NCBI GenBank assembly: GCA_964622915.1
Contig: CAZUSC010000070.1
Coordinates: forward strand, 1-20,202
Direction of reading: 5' to 3'
DNA from: CAZUSC01 sp964622915
Lineage (GTDB): Bacteria > Patescibacteriota > Andersenbacteria > UBA10190
DNA: 20,202 bases
The notes beneath the pieces are model-generated. The model was not told the DNA's origin. It made no database searches and was given only the letters and a program-made list of their open reading frames with translations. Shown here piece by piece: positions 13,598-20,202 of this stretch. A program made the translations under genes and the position numbers. Every line of letters starts with the position of its first letter. Positions within the stretch are counted from its first letter, which is position 1.

Positions 13598-14671
13598 TCA
13601 GTGCATTAGCTCCGATTTGCGTCGCAAAAGGCTGTGATCCAGCGACGCACTAATCTCTTTGGCGAGGGCAAGTGTGGGGCTATAGAAAAGAGCTGTTAAA
13701 ATCTGGATCAAACGTGCCCCCTGGTCAAGCATTCTCGCCGCCTTCTCACCACAATCGATGCCGCCGCAGGCAATAATGACCAGGCGATCCTGGGTATGCT
13801 TGGCAGCGAACCTTACCATCGCTTCGGCGCGCGGAAAAATACTTGGACCGCTTAATCCCCAGGTCAGCCCATCTTCCATTACTTGCTGAGAATTACCCAG
13901 AATTACGCCTGCGATACCAGCTTCCTCAATAGCCGCCAACATCATAGCTAATTGGGTCTCCGAAACATCAGGAGCAATTTTACACAGAATGGGCTTGGAT
14001 TCCACCAAGTTGTGCTTGTCTGCCAGATTTCTACCTTCGGTTGCGACTGCCCGCAGCAGCTGCCCAAAATACCTATCTTGTTGTAAATCGCGCAAGCCCG
14101 GCGTGTTAGGAGAGCTGACATTGATTACAAAATAGTCAGCCAGCAAATATAATTGCTGTAACACATGAATGTAGTCTTCGTGGGCTTGCTCTAGAGGCGT
14201 ATCTTTATTAACCCCAATATTCACTCCCACTGGCACCGGCAGCCGCGGCATTATTGCTAATTTTGTTTTCACAGCTTCCACGCCCGCGCTATTAAATCCC
14301 ATGCGGTTTAGAAGATCATGGGTTGCTCCGCGCCGTCGCGTGCGCGGTCGGGGATTTCCCTGCTGCGCTCGTGGCACTACTCCCCCGCCTTCTAAAAAAC
14401 CAAACCCAAAGGCCGACATGGCCGCCAGGACTTCGCAATTCTTATCGAATCCTGCGGCTAATCCAATTGGATTAGGAAATGACAGGCCCCACAACTTCTG
14501 CTTTAAGCGAGGAGATGAATAAATATTCAATAACCTCAAAGTGGCTAGAGCCAAAGGATGCCTCTGCAGTGTTCTCAGATGCTTGAGAACTTTGTCATGC
14601 GCAATTTCCGGATCGTGAGCAGACTCATCAAACAGGCGCTTACGGAAGCGACGATAGAGAAAATTCAACAT
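13598..14671 (-). CDS. pyrD: Dihydroorotate dehydrogenase, class 2 (quinone-dependent)
   Basis: 357 residues. It oxidises dihydroorotate to orotate in pyrimidine synthesis, passing electrons to quinone at the membrane. The class 2 N-terminal amphipathic region (MLNFLYRRFRKRLF) is present. NPIGLAAGFDKN, then QGNPRPR and NRMGFNSAG, line the FMN/orotate site. The catalytic serine of class 2 is S187 in NVSSPNTPGLRDL, where class 1 has cysteine. CGGID follows near the flavin phosphate site. The start is supported by AAGGGG 7 nt upstream. A hairpin (CCGAATCT/AGATTCCGG, 14717-14737) lies in its leader. It diverges from purC. Confidence 0.95.
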   Translation of the reverse strand: MLNFLYRRFRKRLFDESAHDPEIAHDKVLKHLRTLQRHPLALATLRLLNIYSSPRLKQKLWGLSFPNPIGLAAGFDKNCEVLAAMSAFGFGFLEGGGVVPRAQQGNPRPRTRRRGATHDLLNRMGFNSAGVEAVKTKLAIMPRLPVPVGVNIGVNKDTPLEQAHEDYIHVLQQLYLLADYFVINVSSPNTPGLRDLQQDRYFGQLLRAVATEGRNLADKHNLVESKPILCKIAPDVSETQLAMMLAAIEEAGIAGVILGNSQQVMEDGLTWGLSGPSIFPRAEAMVRFAAKHTQDRLVIIACGGIDCGEKAARMLDQGARLIQILTALFYSPTLALAKEISASLDHSLLRRKSELMH

Positions 14672-14912
14672 GGCAGTCCCCTTCTACTTTATCAAGAATG
14701 TAAATGTTCACGTTTAACCGAATCTTTAGATTCCGGCCTTCTTCTTGTATCACTTTTAGTCTATAAATCATAGCTAGGACTGGTTTGCGAAAAATCGCCA
14801 GATCAAACTGCTGATTTGCAGGATAATAGCTTATGAAATAGTATCACTGGATGAGGAAAGTCGCGGTGACTTTTTATCATTTCTGTTCGCTGAACAATTG
14901 AGGAGAAAAATC
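14672..14912. other. Divergent pyrD-purC intergenic region
   Basis: 240 bp carrying both leaders. The pyrD side has the hairpin at 14717-14737. The purC side has GCGA/TCGC (about 14787-14798), an AAAGTC/GACTTT mini-hairpin with a T-run (14857-14875), and the SD AGGAG at 14901-14905. No near-consensus promoter is obvious for purC; TTGCAG-N17-TAGTAT near 14816-14844 is only a weak candidate. Confidence 0.5.
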
Positions 14913-15911
14913 ATGGGAGCGACTATTCCGAAATCAGTTGCGACGACACCATTTCATGAAGTCTTGTGCTCCATCGGCCTTGAAAGAATGCATCAGGGAA
15001 AGGTAAGAGACACTTATGCTCTGTCTGATGACCACCTTCTTGTGGTCGCTACTGACCGCATTAGCATCTGCGATTTCGTACTGCCTGCTCTCGTAGAGCA
15101 GAAAGGCGAGCTGCTGACCGCCATGACGATATTCTGGCTGACTGAAGTGCTCAAGGACGTAGATCATCATCTCGTCGCCTACGGCAAAGGCATCGACCAG
15201 TATTTGTCACCAAGCATTACGGACTTGCCCGGTCGGATAATACAAGATATACGTCGGCGCGCAATCGTAGTTCGCAAGCTTAAGATGCTGCCGATCGAAT
15301 TCATCGTACGAGGCTACCTGACCGGCTCCGGCTGGAAATCGTACCAAAAAAACCGGCAGGTGTGCGGCATTAAGCTGCCAGATGGACTGCACGACGGCTC
15401 GCAAATTGTGCCAAACCCGATTTTTACGCCAACGACCAAGGCAGAGACGGGACACGATGAGCACCTGCAGACAGAGGCAGTGATCCAGCAATATGGTACA
15501 GCACTGCGTGACCGTTCGCTGGCGATTTACCAAACGATCGCTGAAGTGGCTGAAGGCAAGAAGCTCATCCTCGCTGACACTAAGTTTGAATTCGGTGAAG
15601 GCGAAGTGCTGGCTGATGAAGTCGGCACACCCGATTCCAGTCGTTTCTGGGATCATGAAGAGTGGGCTCGCGCATGTGAGCAACGCCAGTCACCACCTCC
15701 GTTCGACAAGGAGATCGTCCGCAACTGGGGCAAGCAATTCAAGCTTGACCAGCGTGATCCGGACGGCGCAGATGACTTGGCTTTTGTGAGAAGCCTGCAA
15801 GTGCCCCAAGCCGTACTGGACCAGACAACTGCCCGCTATCAAACAGTGTTGCAACGTCTCACTGGTCTGACACTGGCGGAGTTCCAAAAGTCAAAACTCG
15901 GCGTGGCCTAA
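14913..15911 (+). CDS. purC: SAICAR synthetase
   Basis: 332 residues. It joins aspartate to CAIR using ATP, step 8 of purine synthesis. QGKVRDTYAL begins the ATP-grasp-like fold and ATDRISICDFV follows. The PurC signature LPIEFIVRGYLTGSGWKSY is intact, as are ADTKFEFG and DEVGTPDSSRFWD. It is longer than the roughly 240-residue bacterial type and resembles the longer form of about 300 residues found in yeast and many bacteria. I chose the ATG at 14913 over the in-frame TTG at 14898 because AGGAG lies 7 nt before it. It has its own terminator, so it is not in a purC-purH operon. Confidence 0.95.
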   Translation: MGATIPKSVATTPFHEVLCSIGLERMHQGKVRDTYALSDDHLLVVATDRISICDFVLPALVEQKGELLTAMTIFWLTEVLKDVDHHLVAYGKGIDQYLSPSITDLPGRIIQDIRRRAIVVRKLKMLPIEFIVRGYLTGSGWKSYQKNRQVCGIKLPDGLHDGSQIVPNPIFTPTTKAETGHDEHLQTEAVIQQYGTALRDRSLAIYQTIAEVAEGKKLILADTKFEFGEGEVLADEVGTPDSSRFWDHEEWARACEQRQSPPPFDKEIVRNWGKQFKLDQRDPDGADDLAFVRSLQVPQAVLDQTTARYQTVLQRLTGLTLAEFQKSKLGVA

Positions 15912-15920
15912 CCACAACGC

Positions 15921-15955
15921 ACGGGGTGTTCCGTAACGGAGCGCCCTGTTTTTTA
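15921..15955 (+). terminator. Intrinsic terminator of purC
   Basis: A 13-bp stem with three G-U pairs (15921-15933 with 15937-15949) and a TAA loop, followed by a T-run. It begins 10 nt after the purC stop. Confidence 0.9.
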
Positions 15956-15988
15956 TTATTAGTAGCATTTCTTTGTTGGTATGCTATC

Positions 15989-16018
15989 GTTACGGGCTGG
16001 GTTTTCCCAGTTCGTAAC
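15989..16018 (+). promoter_or_regulatory. 13-bp leader hairpin upstream of purH
   Basis: GTTACGGGCTGGG (15989-16001) pairs along its whole length with CCCAGTTCGTAAC (16006-16018) around a TTTT loop, with two G-U pairs. No U-run follows, so it is not a terminator. It lies 42 nt before the purH ATG. A smaller CTGTT/AACAG stem (about 16037-16049) lies next to the SD. Upstream, TAGCAT-N12-ATGCTA (about 15963-15986) forms another dyad. Confidence 0.55.
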
Positions 16019-16060
16019 TGCACATTCCCAACCTACTGTTCCCAACAGAAAGGGTTAGTC

Positions 16061-17647
16061 ATGCCTACAGCACTGCTTTCGGTGTACCACAAAGACGGCA
16101 TCGTCGAGTTTGCTCAAGAATTGTCTGCTCTGGGCTGGAATATTCTGGCCTCGGGCGGCACAGCGCGTGCCCTGCGTGACGGCAGTGTACCCGTTCGTGA
16201 CGTGGCTGAACTAATTGGTGGTGGCGCAATCCTTGGTCACCGGGTGGTGACACTCTCGCGAGAAGTCCACAGTGGTCTGCTGGCCCGTCCCGTTGAAGAC
16301 GCTGGTGAGATGACCGCGCTGGGTCTTTCCTACATTGACCTGGTGTGTGTTGATCTCTACCCCCTCCAAGAGGCGATCAAAGCGCCCGATCACTCGCTGG
16401 CAAAAGTCATTGAGATGACGGACATCGGCGGGCCAACCATGCTGCGTTCTGCAGCCAAGGGTAACCGTATCGTCATCTGCGACCCATCTGATCGCTTGCC
16501 CGTGCTGGAGTGGCTCAAAGGTGGACAGCCCAATCGTGATGAGTTCGTGAATGTGTTGGCCGCCAAGGCTGAATACGTGGTGGCTGCTTACTGCCTCCAG
16601 TCCGCGCGATACCGCGGTCAGGGTGCCTACGATGGCGCGGTTGGTCAGAAAAGCCATGCTTGCTGTTATGGCGAAAACCGTTGGCAATCTCCGGCGGCGC
16701 TTTTCAGCGTCCAGACTGATGATCCGTTGGCGCTCAATCGTTTTGAGCTGCTCACTGGAAGCGATCCAAGTTACGTCAACTGGCGTGATATTGATCGTCT
16801 ACTTCAGACCGTGACGCATATCGCGGCGACTTTTCACCAGAACTTCAGCGCGGTGCCGATGATCGCCGTGGGTTGCAAACACGGTAACCCCTGTGGTGCC
16901 GCCGTTGGCACTGACCCCGCGACGGTGATTCAGCGCATGGCCATTGGCGACCCGTTGGCTCTGTTTGGTGGGATTGTCATGAGCAACTTTGCCATCACTG
17001 CCCCGCTGGCAGAAACCCTACTGACTGCCGGTGGCAAGCGTGTGCTCGACGGCATGGTTGCCCCATCATTCGACGATGGCGCTGCACAAGTCTTGCGAAG
17101 GAAAAATGATCGCTGCCGTCTATACATGAATCCCGCCTTGGCTCGTCTTTCAATCACGAGTCTAAATCAGGTGCCAGTTTTGACGCCAGTGCGCGGTGGT
17201 TTTCTGCACCAGCCGAACTATACCTTCGTTCTCGACATCACTGATCCGCAGTTGGAAAAATCCGCTGCCCTCTCGGCTTGGACCGAAGGCGACCTGATGC
17301 TGGCCTGGGCAGTTGGCTCGACCAGCAACAGCAACACAATTACCCTGGTCAAAAACGGTGCCTTGATTGGCAACGGTGTGGGCCAGCAAGACCGTGTTGG
17401 TGGTTGTGATTTGGCGGTGCGACGTGCACAGCGATCCGAGCACGACATCCAAGGTGCCGCCGCCTACAGTGATAGCTTTTTCCCATTCACTGACGGGCCA
17501 GAATTACTGGCCAAGGCTGGTGTCACAGCAATCCTGACCTCAAGCGGTTCGGTCAATGACCAGAAAGTTCGTGATTGCTGCGCCCAACACGGTGTCGCGA
17601 TCTGGATGATTCCTGATCAGCACGGACGTGGCTTCTTCGGTCACTAG
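16061..17647 (+). CDS. purH: PurH-like AICAR transformylase / IMP cyclohydrolase
   Basis: 528 residues, close to E. coli PurH. The N-terminal MGS-like cyclohydrolase domain (LLSVYHKDGIVEFAQELSAL, SGGTARAL) keeps Y100 in DLYP and D121 in MTDIGGPTMLRSAAK. However, the usual GRVKTLHP is HRVVTLSR, so the conserved lysine (Lys66 in human ATIC) is Val63. The C-terminal transformylase domain has YGEN, CKHGNPCG (K273, H274), FGGIV, SDSFFPF and the AGVTAI end. It should formylate AICAR to FAICAR; ring closure to IMP is uncertain. The start ATG at 16061 has AAAGG upstream; the longer frame to 15926 runs back through the leader hairpin and purC terminator. A strong terminator follows. Confidence 0.92.
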   Translation: MPTALLSVYHKDGIVEFAQELSALGWNILASGGTARALRDGSVPVRDVAELIGGGAILGHRVVTLSREVHSGLLARPVEDAGEMTALGLSYIDLVCVDLYPLQEAIKAPDHSLAKVIEMTDIGGPTMLRSAAKGNRIVICDPSDRLPVLEWLKGGQPNRDEFVNVLAAKAEYVVAAYCLQSARYRGQGAYDGAVGQKSHACCYGENRWQSPAALFSVQTDDPLALNRFELLTGSDPSYVNWRDIDRLLQTVTHIAATFHQNFSAVPMIAVGCKHGNPCGAAVGTDPATVIQRMAIGDPLALFGGIVMSNFAITAPLAETLLTAGGKRVLDGMVAPSFDDGAAQVLRRKNDRCRLYMNPALARLSITSLNQVPVLTPVRGGFLHQPNYTFVLDITDPQLEKSAALSAWTEGDLMLAWAVGSTSNSNTITLVKNGALIGNGVGQQDRVGGCDLAVRRAQRSEHDIQGAAAYSDSFFPFTDGPELLAKAGVTAILTSSGSVNDQKVRDCCAQHGVAIWMIPDQHGRGFFGH

Positions 17648-17650
17648 CTT

Positions 17651-17698
17651 AAGCACCCGCACGATTCACCTGCTGTGAATCCACTGCGGGCTTTTTTT
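17651..17698 (+). terminator. Intrinsic terminator of purH
   Basis: CCCGCA (17656-17661) pairs with TGCGGG (17685-17690) and GATTCAC (17663-17669) with GTGAATC (17675-17681), with a small internal loop and then TTTTTTT. Canonical. Confidence 0.92.
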
Positions 17699-17746
17699 AT
17701 TTGCTCAATAAGTGAGCTGCTGCTTTTTCAGGCGGGACGGGCGGAT

Positions 17747-18478
17747 TTAAGACGGAAATATCAGGAGTTTTAGTCCGACAAGAAACAAAAAGACGGCAAC
17801 AATCATTCTGAACTGCTTCTGCAGAATTTTATCAACGATTTTCTTTGCAAAATACGCACCAACAAATGAGGCAGGAATGAAAAGCAATAAGCCCCAATAG
17901 AGAGAGGAGGGAAGCATTGCGCCCTCCGCAATGTATGTCCCAATGCGCGCAGTATCTATTGCCAAACCAATTGCTCCGGCTGTAGCAATATAGACTGCCT
18001 TCGGTAAGTCAAAGGCAGAGAGGAACGCGCCGCGTATCGCGCCACCAACGCCAAAGATTCCGGCAAAAAATCCCGAGAGTGCGCCGCCGGTCGTTGCCGT
18101 GAGCGCATTTTGTTTGAATTTGAAAGCGGGATTGAGAAAAAGGAAGACGACATAGGCGATCAGAAACCCTCCGAGTATTTGCGAAAGGAGCGTTTCTGAT
18201 ACTGAAAAGACAAGGCGCGCGCCGATAAATGTAAGAATTACGCCGGGTACGCCAAAGAGCAGAATGAGACGCCAGCGCACGCCTTGCCGGAATAGCGCTG
18301 TTTTCCAGATGTCGCCAAACCAGTGAATAATCCCAACCAAAAGGAGTGTTGGCGCAAGCGGAAAGAATAAAAGTAAAATAGGTACCATGATAGTCGAGGT
18401 GCCAAAACCAGTAAGGGTTCCAACGCCTGCGGCGATGATGGTAAGAATTGCGATGTAGAGTATTTCTAGCGTAAAAAT
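17747..18478 (-). CDS. TauE/SafE family membrane transporter, non-ATG start
   Basis: A multi-pass membrane protein of the sulfite exporter TauE/SafE (DUF81) family. The second repeat GIFGVGGAIRGAFL and the last helices are clear. The first in-frame ATG (18388) gives 213 residues beginning MVPILLLFF. That cuts off the family's first helix, which is plainly encoded upstream in the same frame: ILYIAILTIIAAGVGTLTG, then FGTSTIM. No ATG, GTG or TTG occurs in that extension before the frame closes inside the ABC gene. The best placed candidate is ATT at 18478, overlapping the ABC stop as TAATT and giving 243 residues. Substrate unknown (sulfur oxyanions in characterised members). Confidence 0.85.
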   Translation of the reverse strand: MFTLEILYIAILTIIAAGVGTLTGFGTSTIMVPILLLFFPLAPTLLLVGIIHWFGDIWKTALFRQGVRWRLILLFGVPGVILTFIGARLVFSVSETLLSQILGGFLIAYVVFLFLNPAFKFKQNALTATTGGALSGFFAGIFGVGGAIRGAFLSAFDLPKAVYIATAGAIGLAIDTARIGTYIAEGAMLPSSLYWGLLLFIPASFVGAYFAKKIVDKILQKQFRMIVAVFLFLVGLKLLIFPS

Positions 18479-19158
18479 TACACTAAAATCTTGCCGTCTC
18501 GCAGAGTATATTTTTCATCAGCAAGTTCAACAATTCCCGTATCATGAGTAATGACGATAACAGTTTTATTTTTGGAGTGAGCAAGATTTTTCAAAAGCTC
18601 AATAATAGCTCTGCCGGTTTTTGAGTCAAGGTTACCGGTTGGCTCATCCGCCAAGATAATGTCGGGGTTGTTGGCAAGCGAGCGGGCGATAGCAACCCTC
18701 TGCTGTTCGCCACCAGAAAGCTTGGGAGGTTTCTGGTCCTTTCTATGCGCTACTTTTACCTCTTGTAAAAGCTTCTCTGCCCGGCTGCATGCTTCGGATG
18801 ATGCAGTTCCTAAAAATTCCATTGGCAGCATCACATTTTCCAAAGCAGTCAGATTGGGAATCAAATTATACGACTGGAAAACAAATCCGATTTTTCTTTT
18901 ACGATATTCAGTAAGTTCTTTTTCAGAAAAACGAGAAATATCTTTTCCTTCAATTATAACCTCGCCCTTGTCAGGTATATCAAGCGCGCCCAAGAGATTC
19001 AAAAGCGTGGTTTTACCGGAGCCAGAAGGGCCCATAATGGCAATAAGCTTTCCGGAGTCGGTAATGCTCCAGCTCATGTCATCAACCGCCCGGATTTCCA
19101 TGTCTCCCAGCTTGAAAACTTTTGATACGTTTTTTAGTTCAATGATGTTTTTATTCAT
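18478..19158 (-). CDS. ABC transporter ATPase, LolD/MacB type
   Basis: 226 residues. All ATPase motifs are intact: Walker A GPSGSGKTT (43-51), Q-loop FQSYNLIPNLT (Q95), signature LSGGEQQRVAIARSLA (147-162), Walker B IILADEPTGNLDS (167-179) and H-loop VITHD. GNLDS and the short single-domain layout are typical of the LolD/FtsE/MacB class, which works with FtsX-fold permeases for lipoprotein, peptide or drug export. The ATG at 19158 has GGAGG 9 nt upstream. It overlaps the tail of a permease-like stub by 8 nt (ATGAATAA), so its expected partner is immediately upstream but truncated. Confidence 0.95.
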   Translation of the reverse strand: MNKNIIELKNVSKVFKLGDMEIRAVDDMSWSITDSGKLIAIMGPSGSGKTTLLNLLGALDIPDKGEVIIEGKDISRFSEKELTEYRKRKIGFVFQSYNLIPNLTALENVMLPMEFLGTASSEACSRAEKLLQEVKVAHRKDQKPPKLSGGEQQRVAIARSLANNPDIILADEPTGNLDSKTGRAIIELLKNLAHSKNKTVIVITHDTGIVELADEKYTLRDGKILV

Positions 19159-19312
19159 GGCGCATTGCCTCCACTGGAGATAATTTAATAATTTTAATAA
19201 TGCTATAAAGACTGCCAACTATAGCCGCGCCAATGCCGGCGACCTTTTCTGCAACACCCGCGGGCTTCGTTACTTTCATTATTCTCACATTTTTCATTTT
19301 TGCAGTTGTCAT
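19151..19312 (-). pseudogene. 53-residue remnant of a MacB/FtsX-type permease
   Basis: An open frame of 53 codons starts with an ATGA overlap on the cupredoxin stop and ends overlapping the ATPase start. Its last 26 residues read GAAIVGSLYSIIKII, then KLSPVEAMRHE. They align by eye with the final helix and C-terminal PxEALRYE signature of MacB/LolC/FtsX-family permeases. The first half (MTTAKMKNVRIMKVTKPAGV) does not resemble a permease N-terminus. A full permease has about 400 residues, so roughly 90 percent is missing. Both junctions look like functional operon overlaps, which suggests an in-frame internal deletion, an assembly collapse, or a retained mini-protein. Confidence 0.6.
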
Positions 19313-20118
19313 GTAGTAACTTCTAATTCTGCTTCCATCCAGGGATGTGGTCCGAAGATACCTGTAAGGCAGGTTTTACAGTATATTTTAAAGGTCCCTG
19401 CTTTGCTGGCAACAAACTCTATCACTTTGGGCTTACTCTCATCTTCCACCTTTATCACTTCGTTAATTCCATAATCATCAATAGTGATGCCGTGGCTATG
19501 TGCGAGAAGGTCTGATGTTGCTAAGAATCTGAGTTTGTCACCCTGCTTTACAGATACTTTTTCTATAGGTTTGCCGTCAGAATAAAAGGTGTAGCCGGCG
19601 TGTGGCGCCTGTACCTTGAATTCCTTTACTTCCGCCGCATTTTCGGCAGCTACAATTACTGTGCCTATGCCTGCCAGCGTTGGGTGTTCCGCGATATAGT
19701 AAGTGTAGGCGCCTTCTTTGTTGAATGTAAAGCTGAAGCTTCCTGCTGCTACATTGAAAATGCCGTCGGCTAAGCCACAACCGCTGTTTTTCAGAACTCC
19801 CGGCTTTCCTTGACTGCATGTACGGTCTACAACACCGCTAGTGATAGTGTGTTGGCTGTAAGGTAAGCCTTGGAAGCTTACCGTATTCTTCCATGCGACT
19901 GTACCACCTTTAGATATTTTCAATTCCCTTGGTGTGAAAGAGTCGTGCGCTACTAGAACCATGTTTTCCTGCTGTTGTTGTTTTGTGGTGATTTCCGCAT
20001 TTTGTTTGCTTACTACAGCGCTTTTACTTTGCTCAGGGTTTTGTTGAACGCAGGCGGCTATGAAAAAAGCGCTTGCCAGCAGTAAAACAAGTAATATCTT
20101 TGTATTCATTGTGTTCAT
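19309..20118 (-). CDS. Two-domain cupredoxin lipoprotein
   Basis: 269 residues. The signal peptide ends in the lipobox FIAAC (Cys23), so it is probably a lipid-anchored extracytoplasmic protein. Domain 1 (about 50-158) has the cupredoxin pattern: FTPRELKISKGGTVAWKN, the ligand-type SQHTITS, and YTYYIAEHPTLAG. The expected type 1 copper Cys and Met near the end are replaced, while two other Cys (RTCSQ, SGCGL) probably form a disulfide. Domain 2 (about 165-269) has AHSHGITI and ends in CKTC, then GPHPWM (C247, C250, H258, M261), a CuA-like ligand set with unusual spacing. It may bind or transfer copper or electrons. The ATG at 20118 overlaps the preceding stop (ATGA); AAGAGG lies upstream. Confidence 0.85.
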   Translation of the reverse strand: MNTMNTKILLVLLLASAFFIAACVQQNPEQSKSAVVSKQNAEITTKQQQQENMVLVAHDSFTPRELKISKGGTVAWKNTVSFQGLPYSQHTITSGVVDRTCSQGKPGVLKNSGCGLADGIFNVAAGSFSFTFNKEGAYTYYIAEHPTLAGIGTVIVAAENAAEVKEFKVQAPHAGYTFYSDGKPIEKVSVKQGDKLRFLATSDLLAHSHGITIDDYGINEVIKVEDESKPKVIEFVASKAGTFKIYCKTCLTGIFGPHPWMEAELEVTT

Positions 20119-20202
20119 TCAGTATAGCCTCTTGGTAGTACAGTCTTAATTTGCATGTACAATGCAAAAGACAATAGCGCAATGCTAAGCAGCCCTAGTA
20201 GC
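20115..20202 (-). CDS. C-terminal end of a membrane protein (partial)
   Basis: The frame enters from beyond the window and ends with LLGLLSIALLSFALYMQIK, then TVLPRGYTE: one transmembrane helix followed by a short tail. Its TGA overlaps the cupredoxin ATG as ATGA, so it belongs to the same operon. Too little is visible for a family call. Confidence 0.6.
   Translation of the reverse strand, partial: LLGLLSIALLSFALYMQIKTVLPRGYTE

Noticed and set aside
14851..14866. GAGGAAAGTC in the purC leader resembles the conserved P4 region of RNase P RNA
   Set aside because: The surrounding 240 bp between pyrD and purC is too short for RNase P RNA and shows no partner ACAGAA-type sequence. The match is better explained by the AAAGTC/GACTTT mini-hairpin.

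Overview
The window looks like part of a compact bacterial genome, most likely Patescibacteria (Candidate Phyla Radiation) or a similarly reduced lineage. This is inferred from style, not from a search. Genes are tightly packed with ATGA, TAATG and ATGAATAA stop/start overlaps. Several are tiny membrane proteins, and many starts in the left half lack a Shine-Dalgarno (SD) sequence. The housekeeping proteins (GltX, L27, L9, PyrG, AspRS) are bacterial.

Layout. (1) 1-3768, plus strand: a NUDIX hydrolase overlapping gltX, a 29-residue membrane peptide, an EnvC-like M23 murein hydrolase, and two small membrane proteins joined by ATGA. (2) 3769-4567: about 800 bp with no credible gene but several perfect short hairpins, ending at a perfect-consensus promoter (4568-4595) that points into the antisense strand of the next gene. 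(3) 4603-6642: a membrane-anchored Ada-type metal-binding-like protein (minus), diverging across 21 bp from a Trm11/Trm-G10-like RNA methyltransferase (plus), then rpmA. (4) 6678-11905, minus strand: aspS, an S41 (CtpA) protease, rplI and pyrG, tightly spaced and probably one operon, converging on rpmA at a shared terminator. (5) 11906-12660: a second gene-free stretch, rich in long hairpins, with a REP-like palindromic block and an orphan minus-strand promoter. (6) 12734-17647: four units with their own signals: an unrecognised 220-residue protein, pyrD, purC and purH. These have clear SD sequences and intrinsic terminators, unlike the left half. (7) 17747-20202, minus strand: an overlapping operon of a membrane protein (partial), a two-domain cupredoxin lipoprotein, a 53-residue stub that looks like the tail of a MacB/FtsX-type permease, its ABC ATPase, and a TauE/SafE transporter with no conventional start codon.

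Functionally the window combines translation (gltX, aspS, rpmA, rplI, tRNA methylation), envelope processing (M23, S41), nucleotide synthesis (pyrG, pyrD, purC, purH) and a probable metal- or sulfur-linked export operon. The most interesting points are the two structured gene-free regions with orphan promoters sharing a TTGACAAAA-type layout, the altered cyclohydrolase motif in PurH, the decayed permease overlapping its ATPase, the non-ATG TauE, and the unusual copper-site layout of the cupredoxin protein.
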